From assembly GCA_009746045.1 (NCBI GenBank), contig RPFO01000751.1:1-42500 (forward strand): a stretch of DNA of 42,500 nt. The letters are read 5' to 3'. This document shows positions 12,494 to 24,023 of the stretch, one piece after another. Position 1 is the first letter of the stretch. The number at the start of each line of letters is the position of its first letter. The stretch comes from Mesostigma viride (lineage: Eukaryota; Streptophyta; Mesostigmatophyceae; Mesostigmatales; Mesostigmataceae). The notes under the pieces are model-generated. The model saw only the letters and a list, made by a program, of their open reading frames with translations. It did not search any database and was not told the DNA's origin. Made by a program: the position numbers and the translations under genes.

Positions 12494-14573
12494 GTGTGTG
12501 TGCAGCCGCCCCTTGCGTGCGCGGTGTATGTACGTGTGTGTGCAGCCGTCCCTTGCGTGCGCGGTGTGTGTACGTGTGTGTGCAGCCGCCCCATGCGTGC
12601 ATGGTGAGTGTAAGTGTGTGTGCAGCCGGCCCTTGCGTGCGCGGTGTGTGTACATGTGAGTGCAGCCGCCCCAAGCGTGCGCGGTGTGTGTACATGTGTG
12701 TGCAGTTGCCCCTTGCGTGCGCGGTGGATGTACGTGTGTGTGCATGCCGGCCCTTGCGTGCATGGTGTGTGTACGTGTGTGTGCAGCCGCCCCTTGCGTG
12801 CGCGGTGTGTGTACGTGTGTGTGCACTCGCCCCTTGCGTGCGCGGTGGATGTACATGTGTGTGCAGCCGCCCCTTGCGTGCATGGTGTATATGTACGTGT
12901 GTGTGCAGCCGCCCCTTGCGTGCGCGGTGTATGTACGTGTGTGTGCAGCCGGCCCTTGCGTGCATGGTGTGTGTACGTGTGTGTGCAGCCGCCCCTTGCG
13001 TGCGCGGTGTATGTACGTGTTAATGCAGCCTCCCCTTGCGTGCGCAGTGTATGTCCATGTGTGGGCAGTTGCCCCTTGCGTGCGCGGTGTATGTACATGT
13101 TTTTGCACTCGCCCCTTGCGTGCATGGTGTATGTATGTGTGTGTGCAGCCGCCCCTTGCGTGCGCGGTGGATGTACGTGTGTGTGCAGCCACCCCTTTCG
13201 TGCGCGGTGTATGTACATGTGAGTGCCGTCGCCCCAAGCGTGCATTTTGTGTGTAAGTGTGTGTGCAGCAGCCCCTTGCGTGCGCGGTGTATGTACGTGT
13301 GTGTGCAGCCGGCCCTTGCGTGCATGGTGTGTGTACATGTGTGTTCATCCTTGTCCTTGCGTGCACGGTGTATGTACATGTGGGTGCAGGCGCCCCTTGC
13401 GTGCGCGGTGGATGTACATGTGCGGGCAGTGGGTGTGTGTGCATGCCAGCAATTGCGTGCATGGTGTGTGTACGTGTGTGTGCAGCCGCCCCTTGCGTGC
13501 GCAGTGTATGTACATGTGAGTGCAGCCGCCCCAAGCGTGCGCGGTGTGTGTACATGTGTGTGCAGTTGCCCCTTGCGTGCGCGGTGGATGTACGTGTGTG
13601 TGCATGCCGGCCCTTGCGTGCATGGTGTGTGTACGTGTGTGTGCAGCCGCCCCTTGCGTGCGCGGTGTGTGTACGTGTGTGTGCACTCGCCCCTTGCGTG
13701 CGCGGTGGATGTACATGTGTGTGCAGCCGCCCCTTGCGTGCATGGTGTATATGTACGTGTGTGTGCAGCCGCCCCTTGCGTGCGCGGTGTATGTACGTGT
13801 GTGTGCAGCCGGCCCTTGCGTGCATGGTGTGTGTACGTGTGTGTGCAGCCGCCCCATGCGTGCATGGTGAGTGTAAGTGTGTGTGCAGCCGGCCCTTGCG
13901 TGCGCGGTGTGTGTACATGTGAGTGCAGCCGCCCCAAGCGTGCGCGGTGTGTGTACATGTGTGTGCAGTTGCCCCTTGCGTGCGCGGTGGATGTACGTGT
14001 GTGTGCATGCCGGCCCTTGCGTGCATGGTGTGTGTACGTGTGTGTGCAGCCGCCCCTTGCGTGCGCGGTGTGTGTACGTGTGTGTGCACTCGCCCCTTGC
14101 GTGCGCGGTGGATGTACATGTGTGTGCAGCCGCCCCTTGCGTGCATGGTGTATATGTACGTGTGTGTGCAGCCGCCCCTTGCGTGCGCGGTGTATGTACG
14201 TGTGTGTGCAGCCGGCCCTTGCGTGCATGGTGTGTGTACGTGTGTGTGCAGCCGCCCCTTGCGTGCGCGGTGTATGTACGTGTTAATGCAGCCTCCCCTT
14301 GCGTGCATGGTGTATGTCCATGTGTGGGCAGTTGCCCCTTGCGTGCGCGGTGTATGTACATGTTTTTGCACTCGCCCCTTGCGTGCATGGTGTATGTATG
14401 TGTGTGTGCAGCCGCCCCTTGCGTGCGCGGTGGATGTACGTGTGTGTGCAGCCACCCCTTTCGTGCGCGGTGTATGTACATGTGAGTGCCGTCGCCCCAA
14501 GCGTGCATTTTGTGTGTAAGTGTGTGTGCAGCAGCCCCTTGCGTGCGCGGTGTATGTACGTGTGTGTGCAGCC
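12058..14573. repeat. 1.26-kb satellite tandem duplication
   Basis: 12058-13310 and 13321-14573 carry the same series of variant units at an offset of 1262-1263 bp, including a GTGTATATGTACG unit (2 bp longer), a GTGTTAATGCAGCC unit and a GTACATGTTTTTGC unit found only in these blocks. One copy-specific change is GCACGG for GCATGG at about 13364. Confidence 0.82.
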
Positions 14574-14640
14574 GCCCCGTGGTTGCGCGGTGGATGTACA
14601 TGTGAGTGGAGCCGGTCCTTGCGTGGGCGGTGTATGTACG

Positions 14641-16847
14641 TGTGTGTGCAGCCGCCCCTTGCGTGCGTGGTGTGTGTACATGTGTGTGCAGTTGCCCCTT
14701 GCGTGCATGGTGTGTGTACGTGTGTGTGCATGCCGGCCCTTGCGTGCATGGTGTGTGTACGTGTGTGTGCAGCCGGACCTTGCGTGCATGGTGAGTGTAA
14801 GTGTGTGTGCAGCAGCCCCTTGCGTGCGCAGTGTATGTACGTGTGTGTGCAGCCGCCCCTTGCGTGCGCGGTGTGTGTACTGTGTGTGCATGCCGGCCCT
14901 TGCGTGCATGGTGTGTGTACGTGTGTGTGCAGCCGCCCCTTGCGTGCGCGGTGGATGTACACGTGTGTGCAGCCGCCCCTTGCGTGCGCGGTGGATGTAC
15001 ATGTGTGGGCAGTTGCCCCTTGCGTGCGCGGTGTATGTACATGTGTTTGCACTCGCCCCTTGCGTGCGCGGTGGATGTACATGTGTGTGCAGCCGAACCT
15101 TGCGTGCATGGTGTGTGTACCTGTGCGTGAAGTCGCTCCTTGCGTGCATGGTGTGTGTACGTGTGTGTGCAGCCGCCCCTTGCGTGCATGGTGTATGTAC
15201 ATGTGAGTGCCGTTGCCCCAAGCGTGCATTGTGTGTGTAAGTGTGTGTGCAGCCGGCCCTTGCGTGCATGGTGTGTGTACATGTGAGTGCAGCCGGCCCT
15301 TGCGTGCATGGTGTGTGTACGTGTGTGTGCAGTTGCCCCTTGCGTGCGCGGTGTATGTACGTGTGTGTGCAGCCGGCCCTTGCGTGCGCGGTGTGTGTAC
15401 ATGTGTGGGCAGTTGCCCCTTGCGTGCGCGGTGGATGTACGTGTGTGTGCATGCCGGCAATTGCGTGCAAGGTGTGTGTACGTGTGTGTGCAGCCGCCCC
15501 TTGCGTGCGCGGTGTATGTACGTGTGTGTGCAGCCGCCCCTTGCGTGCGCGGTGTATGTACGTGTGTGTGCAGCCGCCCCGTGGTTGCGCGGTGGATGTA
15601 CATGTGAGTGCAGCCGTCCCTTCCGTGCATGGTGTGTACGTGTGTGTGCAGCCGCCCCTTGCGTGCGCGGTGTGTGTACGTGTGTGTGCACTCGCCCCTT
15701 GCGTGCGCGGTGGATGTACATGTGTGTGCAGCCGCCCCTTGCGTGCATGGTGTATATGTACGTGTGTGTGCAGCCGCCCCTTGCGTGCGCGGTGTATGTA
15801 CGTGTGTGTGCAGCCGGCCCTTGCGTGCATGGTGTGTGTACGTGTGTGTGCAGCCGCCCCTTGCGTGCGTGGTGTGTGTACATGTGTGTGCAGTTGCCCC
15901 TTGCGTGCATGGTGTGTGTACGTGTGTGTGCATGCCGGCCCTTGCGTGCATGGTGTGTGTACGTGTGTGTGCAGCCGGACCTTGCGTGCATGGTGAGTGT
16001 AAGTGTGTGTGCAGCAGCCCCTTGCGTGCGCAGTGTATGTACGTGTGTGTGCAGCCGCCCCTTGCGTGCGCGGTGTGTGTACTGTGTGTGCATGCCGGCC
16101 CTTGCGTGCATGGTGTGTGTACGTGTGTGTGCAGCCGCCCCTTGCGTGCGCGGTGGATGTACACGTGTGTGCAGCCGCCCCTTGCGTGCGCGGTGGATGT
16201 ACATGTGTGGGCAGTTGCCCCTTGCGTGCGCGGTGTATGTACATGTGTTTGCACTCGCCCCTTGCGTGCGCGGTGGATGTACATGTGTGTGCAGCCGAAC
16301 CTTGCGTGCATGGTGTGTGTACCTGTGCGTGAAGTCGCTCCTTGCGTGCATGGTGTGTGTACGTGTGTGTGCAGCCGCCCCTTGCGTGCATGGTGTATGT
16401 ACATGTGAGTGCCGTTGCCCCAAGCGTGCATTGTGTGTGTAAGTGTGTGTGCAGCCGGCCCTTGCGTGCATGGTGTGTGTACATGTGAGTGCAGCCGGCC
16501 CTTGCGTGCATGGTGTGTGTACGTGTGTGTGCAGTTGCCCCTTGCGTGCGCGGTGTATGTACGTGTGTGTGCAGCCGGCCCTTGCGTGCGCGGTGTGTGT
16601 ACATGTGTGGGCAGTTGCCCCTTGCGTGCGCGGTGGATGTACGTGTGTGTGCATGCCGGCAATTGCGTGCAAGGTGTGTGTACGTGTGTGTGCAGCCGCC
16701 CCTTGCGTGCGCGGTGTATGTACGTGTGTGTGCAGCCGCCCCTTGCGTGCGCGGTGTATGTACGTGTGTGTGCAGCCGCCCCGTGGTTGCGCGGTGGATG
16801 TACATGTGAGTGCAGCCGTCCCTTCCGTGCATGGTGTGTACGTGTGT
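14641..16847. repeat. 1.0-kb satellite block duplicated at 1202-bp offset
   Basis: About 14641-15645 and 15843-16847 match unit for unit at 1202 bp, including the ACTGTGTGTGC unit (1 bp shorter) and the ACACGTGTGTGC unit. The copies part at about 15648/16850, where one continues CAGCCGCC and the other CAGTTGCC. Confidence 0.82.
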
Positions 16848-18994
16848 GTGCAGTTGCCCCTTGCGTGCGCAGTGTATGTACGTGTGTGTGCATGCCGGCC
16901 CTTGCGTGCATGGTGTATGTACGTGTGTGTGCAGCCGGCCCTTGCGTGCATGGTGTGTGTACATGTGTGTTCATCCTTGTCCTTGCGTGCATGGTGTATG
17001 TACATGTGGGTGCAGGCGCCCCTTGCGTGCGCGGTGGATGTACATGTGCGGGCAGTGGGTGTGTTTGCATGCCAGCAATTGCGTGCATGGTGTGTGTACG
17101 TGTGTGTGCAGCCGCCCCTTGCGTGCGCGGTGTGTGTACGTGTGTGTGCACTCGCCCCTTGCGTGCGCGGTGGATGTACATGTGTGTGCAGCCGCCCCTT
17201 GCGTGCATGGTGTATGTAAGTGTGTGTGCAGCCGCCCCGTGGTTGCGCTGTGGATGTACATGTGAGTGCAGCCGTCCCTTCCGTGCATGGTGTGTGTACG
17301 TGTGTGTGCAGTTGCCCCTTGCGTGCGCAGTGTATGTACGTGTGTGTGCCGTTGCCCCAAGCGTGCATTGTGTGTGTAAGTGTGTGTGCAGCCGGCCCTT
17401 GCGTGCATGGTGTGTGTAGATGTGTGTTCATCCTTGTCCTTGCGTGCATGGTGTGTGTACATGTGGGTGCAGCCGCCCCTTGCGTGCGCGGTGTGTGTAC
17501 GTGTGTGTGCACTCGCCCCTTGCGTGCGCGGTGGATGTACATGTGTGTGTAGCCGCCCCTTGCGTGCATGGTGTATGTAGGTGTGTGTGCAGCCGCCCCT
17601 TGCGTGCGCGGTGTATGTACGTGTGTGTGCAGCCGTCCCTTGCGTGCGCGGTGTGTGTACGTGTGTGTGCAGCCGCCCCATGCGTGCATGGTGAGTGTAA
17701 GTGTGTGTGCAGCCGGCCCTTGCGTGCGCGGTGTGTGTACATGTGAGTGCAGCCGCCCCAAGCGTGCGCGGTGTGTGTACATGTGTGTGCAGTTGCCCCT
17801 TGCGTGCGCGGTGGATGTACGTGTGTGTGCATGCCGGCCCTTGCGTGCATGGTGTGTGTACGTGTGTGTGCAGCCGCCCCTTGCGTGCATGGTGGATGTA
17901 CGTGTGTGTGCAGTCGCTCCTTGCGTGCATGGTGGATGTACGTGTGTGTGCAGGCGTCCCTTGCGTGCGCGGTGTGTGTGTAAGTGTGCGTGCACTCGCC
18001 CCTTGCGTGCATGGTGTGTGTACGTGTGTGTGCAACCGCCCCTTGCATGCGCGGTGTATGTACATGTGAGTGCAGCCGCTCCTTGCGTGCATGGTGGATG
18101 TACGTGTGTGTGCAGTCGCCCCTTGCGTGCGCGGTGTGTGTGTAAGTGTGCGTGCAGTCGCTCCTTGCGTGCGCGGTGGATGTACGTGTGTGTGCAGCCG
18201 CCCCTTGCATGCGCGGTGTATGTGTAAGTGTGCGTGCACTCGCCCCTTGCGTGCATGGTGTGTGTACATGTGAGTGCAGTCGCTCCTTGCGTGCGCGGTG
18301 GATCTACGTGTGTGTGCACTTGCCCCTTGCGTGCGCGGTGGATGTACGTGTGTGTGCAGTTGGCCCTTGCGTGCATGGTGTGTGTACGTGTGTGTGCAGC
18401 CGCCCCTTGCGTGCGCGGTGTATGTACGTGTGTGTGCAGCCGCCCCTTGCGTGCGCGGTGTATGTACGTGTGTGTGCATGCCGGCCCTTGCGTGCATGGT
18501 GTGTGTACGTGTGTGTGCAGCCGCCCCTTGCATGCGCGGTGTATGTACGTGTGTGTGCAGTCGCTGCTTGCGTGCATGGTGTGTGTACGTGTGTGTGCAT
18601 GCCGCCCCTTGCGTGCGCGGTGTGTGTACGTGTGTGTGCAGTTGCCCCTTGCGTGCGCGGTGGATGTACGTGTGTGTGCACTCGCCCCTTGCGTGCGCGG
18701 TGGATGTACGTGTGTGTGCACTCGCCCCTTGCGTGCGCGGTGGATGTACGTGTGTGTGCACTCGCCCCTTGCGTGCGCGGTGGATGTACGTGTGTGTGCA
18801 GGCGTCCCTTGCGTGCGTGGTGTATGTACATGTGAGTGCCGTCGCCCCAAGCGTGCATGGTGTGTGTACGTGTGTGTGCAGTTGCCCCTTGCGTGCATGG
18901 TGTGTGTACGTGTGTGTGCAGCCGCCCCTTGCGTGCGCGGTGTATGTGTAAGTGTGCGTGCACTCGCCCCTTGCGTGCATGGTGTGTGTACGTG

Positions 18995-18999
18995 TGTGT
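18995..18999. repeat. Left target-site duplication of the LTR element (TGTGT)
   Basis: TGTGT at 18995-18999 abuts the left LTR and is repeated at 22126-22130 right after the other LTR. Removing the element and one TGTGT rebuilds the normal satellite reading GTACGTGTGTGTGCATGCC, which occurs intact at about 24737. Confidence 0.8.
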
Positions 19000-19640
19000 T
19001 GTCAGAAATATTGAGACTTGTAGGTCGAAAACGATAGTGACAATTAAAGATTACGCTTTATTATCATTGCATATTAAATCCCGGACTACCACCGTTTGTC
19101 CACCAAAACCATGATGTGGCTCCCGGGTGGGGACCATAAGCGTCAGCCATAACTCATGGCTCAGACCTTAGGTAAGTGCAACGTAGGTTGCGTCTTCCTC
19201 TTATGCACAAAGGTGCACAAAGTGTGAGTGCTCGACAGGCTGGCACAAAGATTGCGTAGTTTATCTGAAATGTGCTGAGAATGCGTTACGCTAGCCAGAT
19301 TCCGTTAACACTCTCTAGTCGAGTAGTACGACTGAATAGTACGCTAGCTATAGGTCGTAGGACCCTGAACGTACAAGTCTTGATATAATGTGCCGGTTCT
19401 CGTAGCTTCGGCACTAATATCTTAGTCACTCCGTGACCAAATCATGAGCCGTAACATGACACGTGCTCACTGCCCCAACACTGCATAATACTCTGCCGAT
19501 ATTAATTATGGCCACAAATACGGCAGGCGGGTGCGATTATTAGGGACGCAACCCTAATACCTCCGTTTACAATGGATGGCCTATATGAAATATATTAACG
19601 GCAGGCAGTTGGGCACACAGGGTGAAATTCACCTCTGACA
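19000..19640 (-). repeat. Intact LTR (left)
   Basis: 641 bp, starts TGTCAGAAAT and ends CACCTCTGACA. It contains the uninterrupted site AAATATATTAACGG at 19588-19601, where the other LTR has received a LINE. It serves as the reference for reconstructing the split copy. Confidence 0.88.
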
Positions 19641-20503
19641 CCCCCCTTGCACAATGCCTAAAGTGAAGACACTATGCAGGTACAATAGGGCCAACAGTTT
19701 CTCCCCGCTCAATTCAGGCAAGAGCCTAAAAAGCTGGGTGGGGCAGCCAGGTATAAAGTGGCTCTCACACACCCCTTGTTCAACTTAAGCCGGTACACGC
19801 TCTGGTAAATCCAATGGTATCAAAATGCCCCCCTTGTTTGGTAGTTGGTAGGACTTGCTAGGTATGATAACCAGCACATTCCCCTTACCCAGGAAGCTTG
19901 ATCACGATGAACCAATGTACCCATTGGGCATGAACATAAAGGAGAATTATGACATGCACAAGCATGCCAACGCGGGGCACAATGCGCCCCCCCCCATGCT
20001 TTCAAAAGGATAAGCAATAACCAAAAAGGGCATCGGAATCAAAAAATTCCGACCTCTTCATTTCCATAGACAGCGCTGGCTTCTCGGCTCCGGGATCCCC
20101 GATGCCGCCGGCTCAATTCGCATAAAGATCGAGCACTTAAAACTCGAGCGAAACAGCGCCTTCCAACCGCACCCAAAAAAGATAACCACAAAGCTCATTT
20201 TCGGCTCACGTTCGCTCCTGGCATGGATTGAACTTGGATCTTCTGTAGCGCCAGCCTTCAATCGGCATGTCTGCCGCAGCTGCACTCACGAAATCTGGTG
20301 CTTTTGCTGGAATCAGGAAATATATGGCCCAGCGGCTCTGTAGGCCGCGGCCGACTGGCCTCTTCCAGGCCGAGTGTGCGGCTTGCCAACAACAATGCCG
20401 CGAACTTCCGGGTAATATTCCATGACGTTACTTGAGTATCTCGCTAATTCGTAGCATGTCACGTTCTTCATCTTAACCCTAAGGTTTTTCTGTAATGGTT
20501 TTG
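19641..20503 (-). other. Internal region of the LTR element, non-coding
   Basis: 863 bp without a credible frame. The longest, 75 codons on the minus strand at 20058-20285, is not recognised. Several C-rich tracts ending CCCCTTG (19640, 19776, 19828) read as purine tracts on the minus strand. A B-box-like AAGTTCAATCC on the minus strand near 20225-20235 recalls a tRNA T arm but lacks a convincing acceptor stem. Confidence 0.6.
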
Positions 20504-21105
20504 TGTCAGAAATATTGAGACTTGTAGGTCGAAAACGATAGTGACAATTAAAGATTACGCTTTATTATCATTGCATATTAAATCCCGGACTACCACCGTT
20601 TGTCCACCAAAACCATGATGTGGCTCCCGGGTGGGGACCATAAGCGTCAGCCATAACTCATGGCTCAGACCTTAGGTAAGTGCAACGTAGGTTGCGTCTT
20701 CCTCTTATGCACAAAGGTGCACAAAGTGTGAGTGCTCGACAGGCTGGCACAAAGATTGCGTAGTTTATCTGAAATGTGCTGAGAATGCGTTACGCTAGCC
20801 AGATTCCGTTAACACTCTCTAGTCGAGTAGTACGACTGAATAGTACGCTAGCTATAGGTCGTAGGACCCTGAACGTACAAGTCTTGATATAATGTGCCGG
20901 TTCTCGTAGCTTCGGCACTAATATCTTAGTCACTCCGTGACCAAATCATGAGCCGTAACATGACACGTGCTCACTGCCCCAACACTGCATAATACTCTGC
21001 CGATATTAATTATGGCCACAAATACGGCAGGCGGGTGCGATTATTAGGGACGCAACCCTAATACCTCCGTTTACAATGGATGGCCTATATGAAATATATT
21101 AACGG
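20504..21105 (-). repeat. Split LTR (right), first part
   Basis: 602 bp that match 19000-19601 of the left LTR at an offset of 1504 bp. The LTR is interrupted after AAATATATTAACGG by the nested LINE and resumes at 22087 with the remaining 39 bp, so its reconstructed length is 641 bp, equal to the left LTR. Confidence 0.88.
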
Positions 21106-21939
21106 TATTCTGCACACGGCTGATTGGATTGCTCTTTTCGCGGACCTCAACGCCCAGGGACGTGCGTGGCTGTTCTCGCTTTCCTTGCGGAGTGTGGGCT
21201 CGGCGTACCTTCGTGCTCTTCCCATGGCCCCCCCATTCGCCTTGGCTCCCAGCCACTACTCGGTGGCGCTCCGGCACCAGCTATTTGCCCCGCAGCCTCT
21301 TGTTCCGGCCGGGCGGCCTTGTGGTAGCTGTGGGCAGCCGCTGGATCCCACGGGGACTCACTACCTTGCCTGCATGGGGGGCCAACAGAATCAGAATTGG
21401 TATTTGTATTTGCACACTGTCCTCCTGACGGTGGTGCTCGCCATGATTCGGTCGGTTTTCCCCCACGCGAACATCCGGTCCGAGGATGCGGATGGCGCTG
21501 CCTTCTATTCCCCAACCACCGGCCTGACATCGTGGTGCTGGACTTTGAGGGGGGTGGCCGGCATCTGCTTATTGACGTTTCGGTGGCGCGGCCCTTGGCT
21601 CTTAGCCACGTGGCTGGGGCCTCCCTCACGGCAGGTTACACGGCGGACCGGGCGGAGCGGGCCAAGCTCCTGGCCTACGGCGACGTCGGGCACCATCGTG
21701 TGGTGCCCTTTGTCCTGGAGGAGTTTGGGGCCATGGGGCCCCTGACCTCCGCCTTCTTCAAGGAGTGTTGCCGGCTCCGGGAGGATCGGCTGGACCTGGA
21801 GGGCCAGCGGGCCCCATGGTCGGCGCGGACCTGGACGTCATATTGGCGTCAGCGCTTGTCGGTGGCGCTGACTCGGGCCATGGCTGACATCATGCTCCGC
21901 CGTACGCGGGCTGATTTTGCGGTGCAGCAGGGCTATTAG
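21106..21939 (+). pseudogene. C-terminal remnant of a non-LTR retrotransposon polyprotein
   Basis: The first frame (to about 21510) reads through a Cys/His motif, CGSCGQPLDPTGTHYLAC (C-x2-C-x8-H-x3-C, near 21330-21380), of the type found after the reverse transcriptase domain in plant and algal LINE-like proteins. The continuation RPDIVVLDFEGGG, then LLIDVSVARPL and PFVLEEFGAMGP, lies in another frame that ends at the stop at 21939. The two parts belong together by family resemblance, so a single indel near 21510 separates them. The endonuclease and reverse transcriptase catalytic parts are absent. The product would not be functional. Confidence 0.75.
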
Positions 21940-22072
21940 GTTCCTCCCGTTAGGCGTTTCCATTGGTCTTATCGTAGTATAGAGCTTTGACATGGCTCTG
22001 TATATAGGTTTATAGCTGGGCGTTTGCTTTGGTTTGAGTGATTTCACTCTGCTGTAAGTAATTATATTTTTA
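21106..22072 (+). mobile_element. 5'-truncated LINE-type (non-LTR) retrotransposon nested in the LTR
   Basis: 967 bp inserted in the right LTR with a perfect 14-bp target-site duplication, AAATATATTAACGG, at 21092-21105 and 22073-22086. It keeps only the C-terminal coding part and a 3' untranslated tail ending ATTATATTTTTA. Long duplication, strong 5' truncation and a coding remnant ending near the 3' boundary are what target-primed reverse transcription leaves. Codons are GC-rich, unlike the AT-richer LTR around it, which also marks it as a separate element. Confidence 0.87.
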
Positions 22073-22086
22073 AAATATATTAACGG

Positions 22087-22125
22087 CAGGCAGTTGGGCA
22101 CACAGGGTGAAATTCACCTCTGACA
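22087..22125 (-). repeat. Split LTR (right), terminal 39 bp
   Basis: CAGGCAGTTGGGCACACAGG onward to CTCTGACA matches 19602-19640 exactly and completes the right LTR. The TGTGT duplication follows at 22126. Confidence 0.88.
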
Positions 22126-22289
22126 TGTGTGCATGCCGGCCCTTGCGTGCATGGTGTGTGTACGTGTGTGTGCAGCCGCCCCTTGCATGCGCGGTGTATT
22201 TACACGTGTGTGCAGCCGCCCCTTGCGTGCATGGTGTATGTACATGTGAGTGCAGCCGCCCCTTGCGTGCGCGGTGTATGTGCATGTGA

Positions 22290-22769
22290 GTGCAGTCGCT
22301 CCTTGCGTGCATGGTGTGTGTACGTGTGTGTGCAGCCGCCCCTTGCGTGCGCGGTGTATGTACGTGTGTGTGCAGTCGCTCCTTGCGTGCATGGTGTGTG
22401 TACGTGTGTGTGCAGTTGCCCCTTGCGTGCATGGTGTGTGTACGTGTGTGTGCAGCCGCCCCTTGCATGCGCGGTGTATTTACACGTGTGTGCAGCCGCC
22501 CCTTGCGTGCATGGTGTATGTACATGTGAGTGCAGTCGCTCCTTGCGTGCATGGTGTGTGTACGTGTGTGTGCAGCCGCCCCTTGCGTGCGCGGTGTATG
22601 TACGTGTGTGTGCAGTCGCTCCTTGCGTGCATGGTGTGTGTACGTGTGTGTGCAGTTGCCCCTTGCGTGCATGGTGTGTGTACGTGTGTGTGCAGCCGCC
22701 CCTTGCATGCGCGGTGTATTTACACGTGTGTGTGCAGTTGCCCCTTGCGTGCGCAGTGTATGTACGTGT
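22290..22769. repeat. 240-bp (6-unit) tandem duplication within the satellite
   Basis: Six-unit blocks starting at 22290 and 22530 carry the same series of variants (CAGTCGCTCC, CAGCCGCC, CAGTCGCTCC, CAGTTGCC, CAGCCGCC with GCATGCG, GTATTTACACG). The same pair recurs at 24904-25383 in unit B, so the 240-bp doubling is older than the 5.9-kb segmental duplication. Confidence 0.82.
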
Positions 22770-24023
22770 GTGTGCATGCCGGCCCTTGCGTGCATGGTGT
22801 ATGTACGTGTGTGTGCAGCCGGCCCTTGCGTGCATGGTGTGTGTACATGTGTGTTCATCCTTGTCCTTGCGTGCATGGTGTATGTACATGTGGGTGCAGG
22901 CGCCCCTTGCGTGCGCGGTGGATGTACATGTGCGGGCAGTGGGTGTGTTTGCATGCCAGCAATTGCGTGCATGGTGTGTGTACGTGTGTGTGCAGCCGCC
23001 CCTTGCGTGCGCGGTGTGTGTACGTGTGTGTGCACTCGCCCCTTGCGTGCGCGGTGGATGTACATGTGTGTGCAGCCGCCCCTTGCGTGCATGGTGTATG
23101 TAAGTGTGTGTGCAGCCGCCCCGTGGTTGCGCTGTGGATGTACATGTGAGTGCAGCCGTCCCTTCCGTGCATGGTGTGTGTACGTGTGTGTGCAGTTGCC
23201 CCTTGCGTGCGCAGTGTATGTACGTGTGTGTGCCGTTGCCCCAAGCGTGCATTGTGTGTGTAAGTGTGTGTGCAGCCGGCCCTTGCGTGCATGGTGTGTG
23301 TAGATGTGTGTTCATCCTTGTCCTTGCGTGCATGGTGTGTGTACATGTGGGTGCAGCCGCCCCTTGCGTGCGCGGTGTGTGTACGTGTGTGTGCACTCGC
23401 CCCTTGCGTGCGCGGTGGATGTACATGTGTGTGTAGCCGCCCCTTGCGTGCATGGTGTATGTAGGTGTGTGTGCAGCCGCCCCTTGCGTGCGCGGTGTAT
23501 GTACGTGTGTGTGCAGCCGTCCCTTGCGTGCGCGGTGTGTGTACGTGTGTGTGCAGCCGCCCCATGCGTGCATGGTGAGTGTAAGTGTGTGTGCAGCCGG
23601 CCCTTGCGTGCGCGGTGTGTGTACATGTGAGTGCAGCCGCCCCAAGCGTGCGCGGTGTGTGTACATGTGTGTGCAGTTGCCCCTTGCGTGCGCGGTGGAT
23701 GTACGTGTGTGTGCATGCCGGCCCTTGCGTGCATGGTGTGTGTACGTGTGTGTGCAGCCGCCCCTTGCGTGCATGGTGGATGTACGTGTGTGTGCAGTCG
23801 CTCCTTGCGTGCATGGTGGATGTACGTGTGTGTGCAGGCGTCCCTTGCGTGCGCGGTGTGTGTGTAAGTGTGCGTGCACTCGCCCCTTGCGTGCATGGTG
23901 TGTGTACGTGTGTGTGCAACCGCCCCTTGCATGCGCGGTGTATGTACATGTGAGTGCAGCCGCTCCTTGCGTGCATGGTGGATGTACGTGTGCGTGCAGT
24001 CGCTCCTTGCGTGCGCGGTGGAT

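Larger units (their letters stand above)
3321..18999. repeat. 40-bp G/T-rich satellite array, left part (about 390 units)
   Basis: Read on the + strand, each 40-bp unit runs GTGTATGTACGTGTGTGTGC, then AGCCGCCCCTTGCGTGCGCG, with few indels, so three units fit 120 bases. The commonest variants are GTGTGT or GTGGAT for GTGTAT, ACATG for ACGTG, CACTCG, CAGTTG or CATGCCGG for CAGCCG, and CATGG for CGCGG. Odd-length units occur (for example the GGGCAGTGGGTGTGTG junctions at 8588, 12160, 13422, 17048 and 22932). The unit lacks stop triplets in most frames, so frames thousands of codons long appear on both strands (His/Thr/Ala-rich on minus, Cys/Val-rich on plus). They track the repeat in all frames and are not genes. 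Each unit has about 21 plus 10 bases of strictly alternating purine-pyrimidine. Confidence 0.97.
19000..22125 (-). mobile_element. Non-autonomous LTR retrotransposon inserted in the satellite
   Basis: Two 641-bp long terminal repeats bound an internal region of only 863 bp. The LTRs begin TGTCAGA and end TCTGACA (TG..CA ends within a 7-bp inverted repeat), and the whole is flanked by a 5-bp TGTGT duplication. I found no difference between the two LTRs by reading them together, which implies recent insertion. There is no gag, protease, reverse transcriptase or integrase frame, so the element must be mobilised in trans (LARD or TRIM type). Minus orientation is inferred from a purine tract (AAGGGGGG read on the minus strand) touching the LTR at 19641. 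No initiator-Met primer site was seen next to the other LTR. The 3.1-kb length includes a nested LINE fragment. Confidence 0.85.

Noticed and set aside
3129-19000. Very long open frames (up to 2951 codons) on both strands, rich in His-Thr-Ala-Arg or Cys-Val
   Set aside because: They are readings of the 40-bp satellite, which lacks stops in most frames. They occur in several frames and on both strands at once and have no start context, domain or codon pattern.
20058-20285. 75-codon minus-strand frame and a B-box-like AAGTTCAATCC in the LTR element's internal region
   Set aside because: No recognisable protein motif. The tRNA-like part lacks an acceptor stem and a proper anticodon loop.
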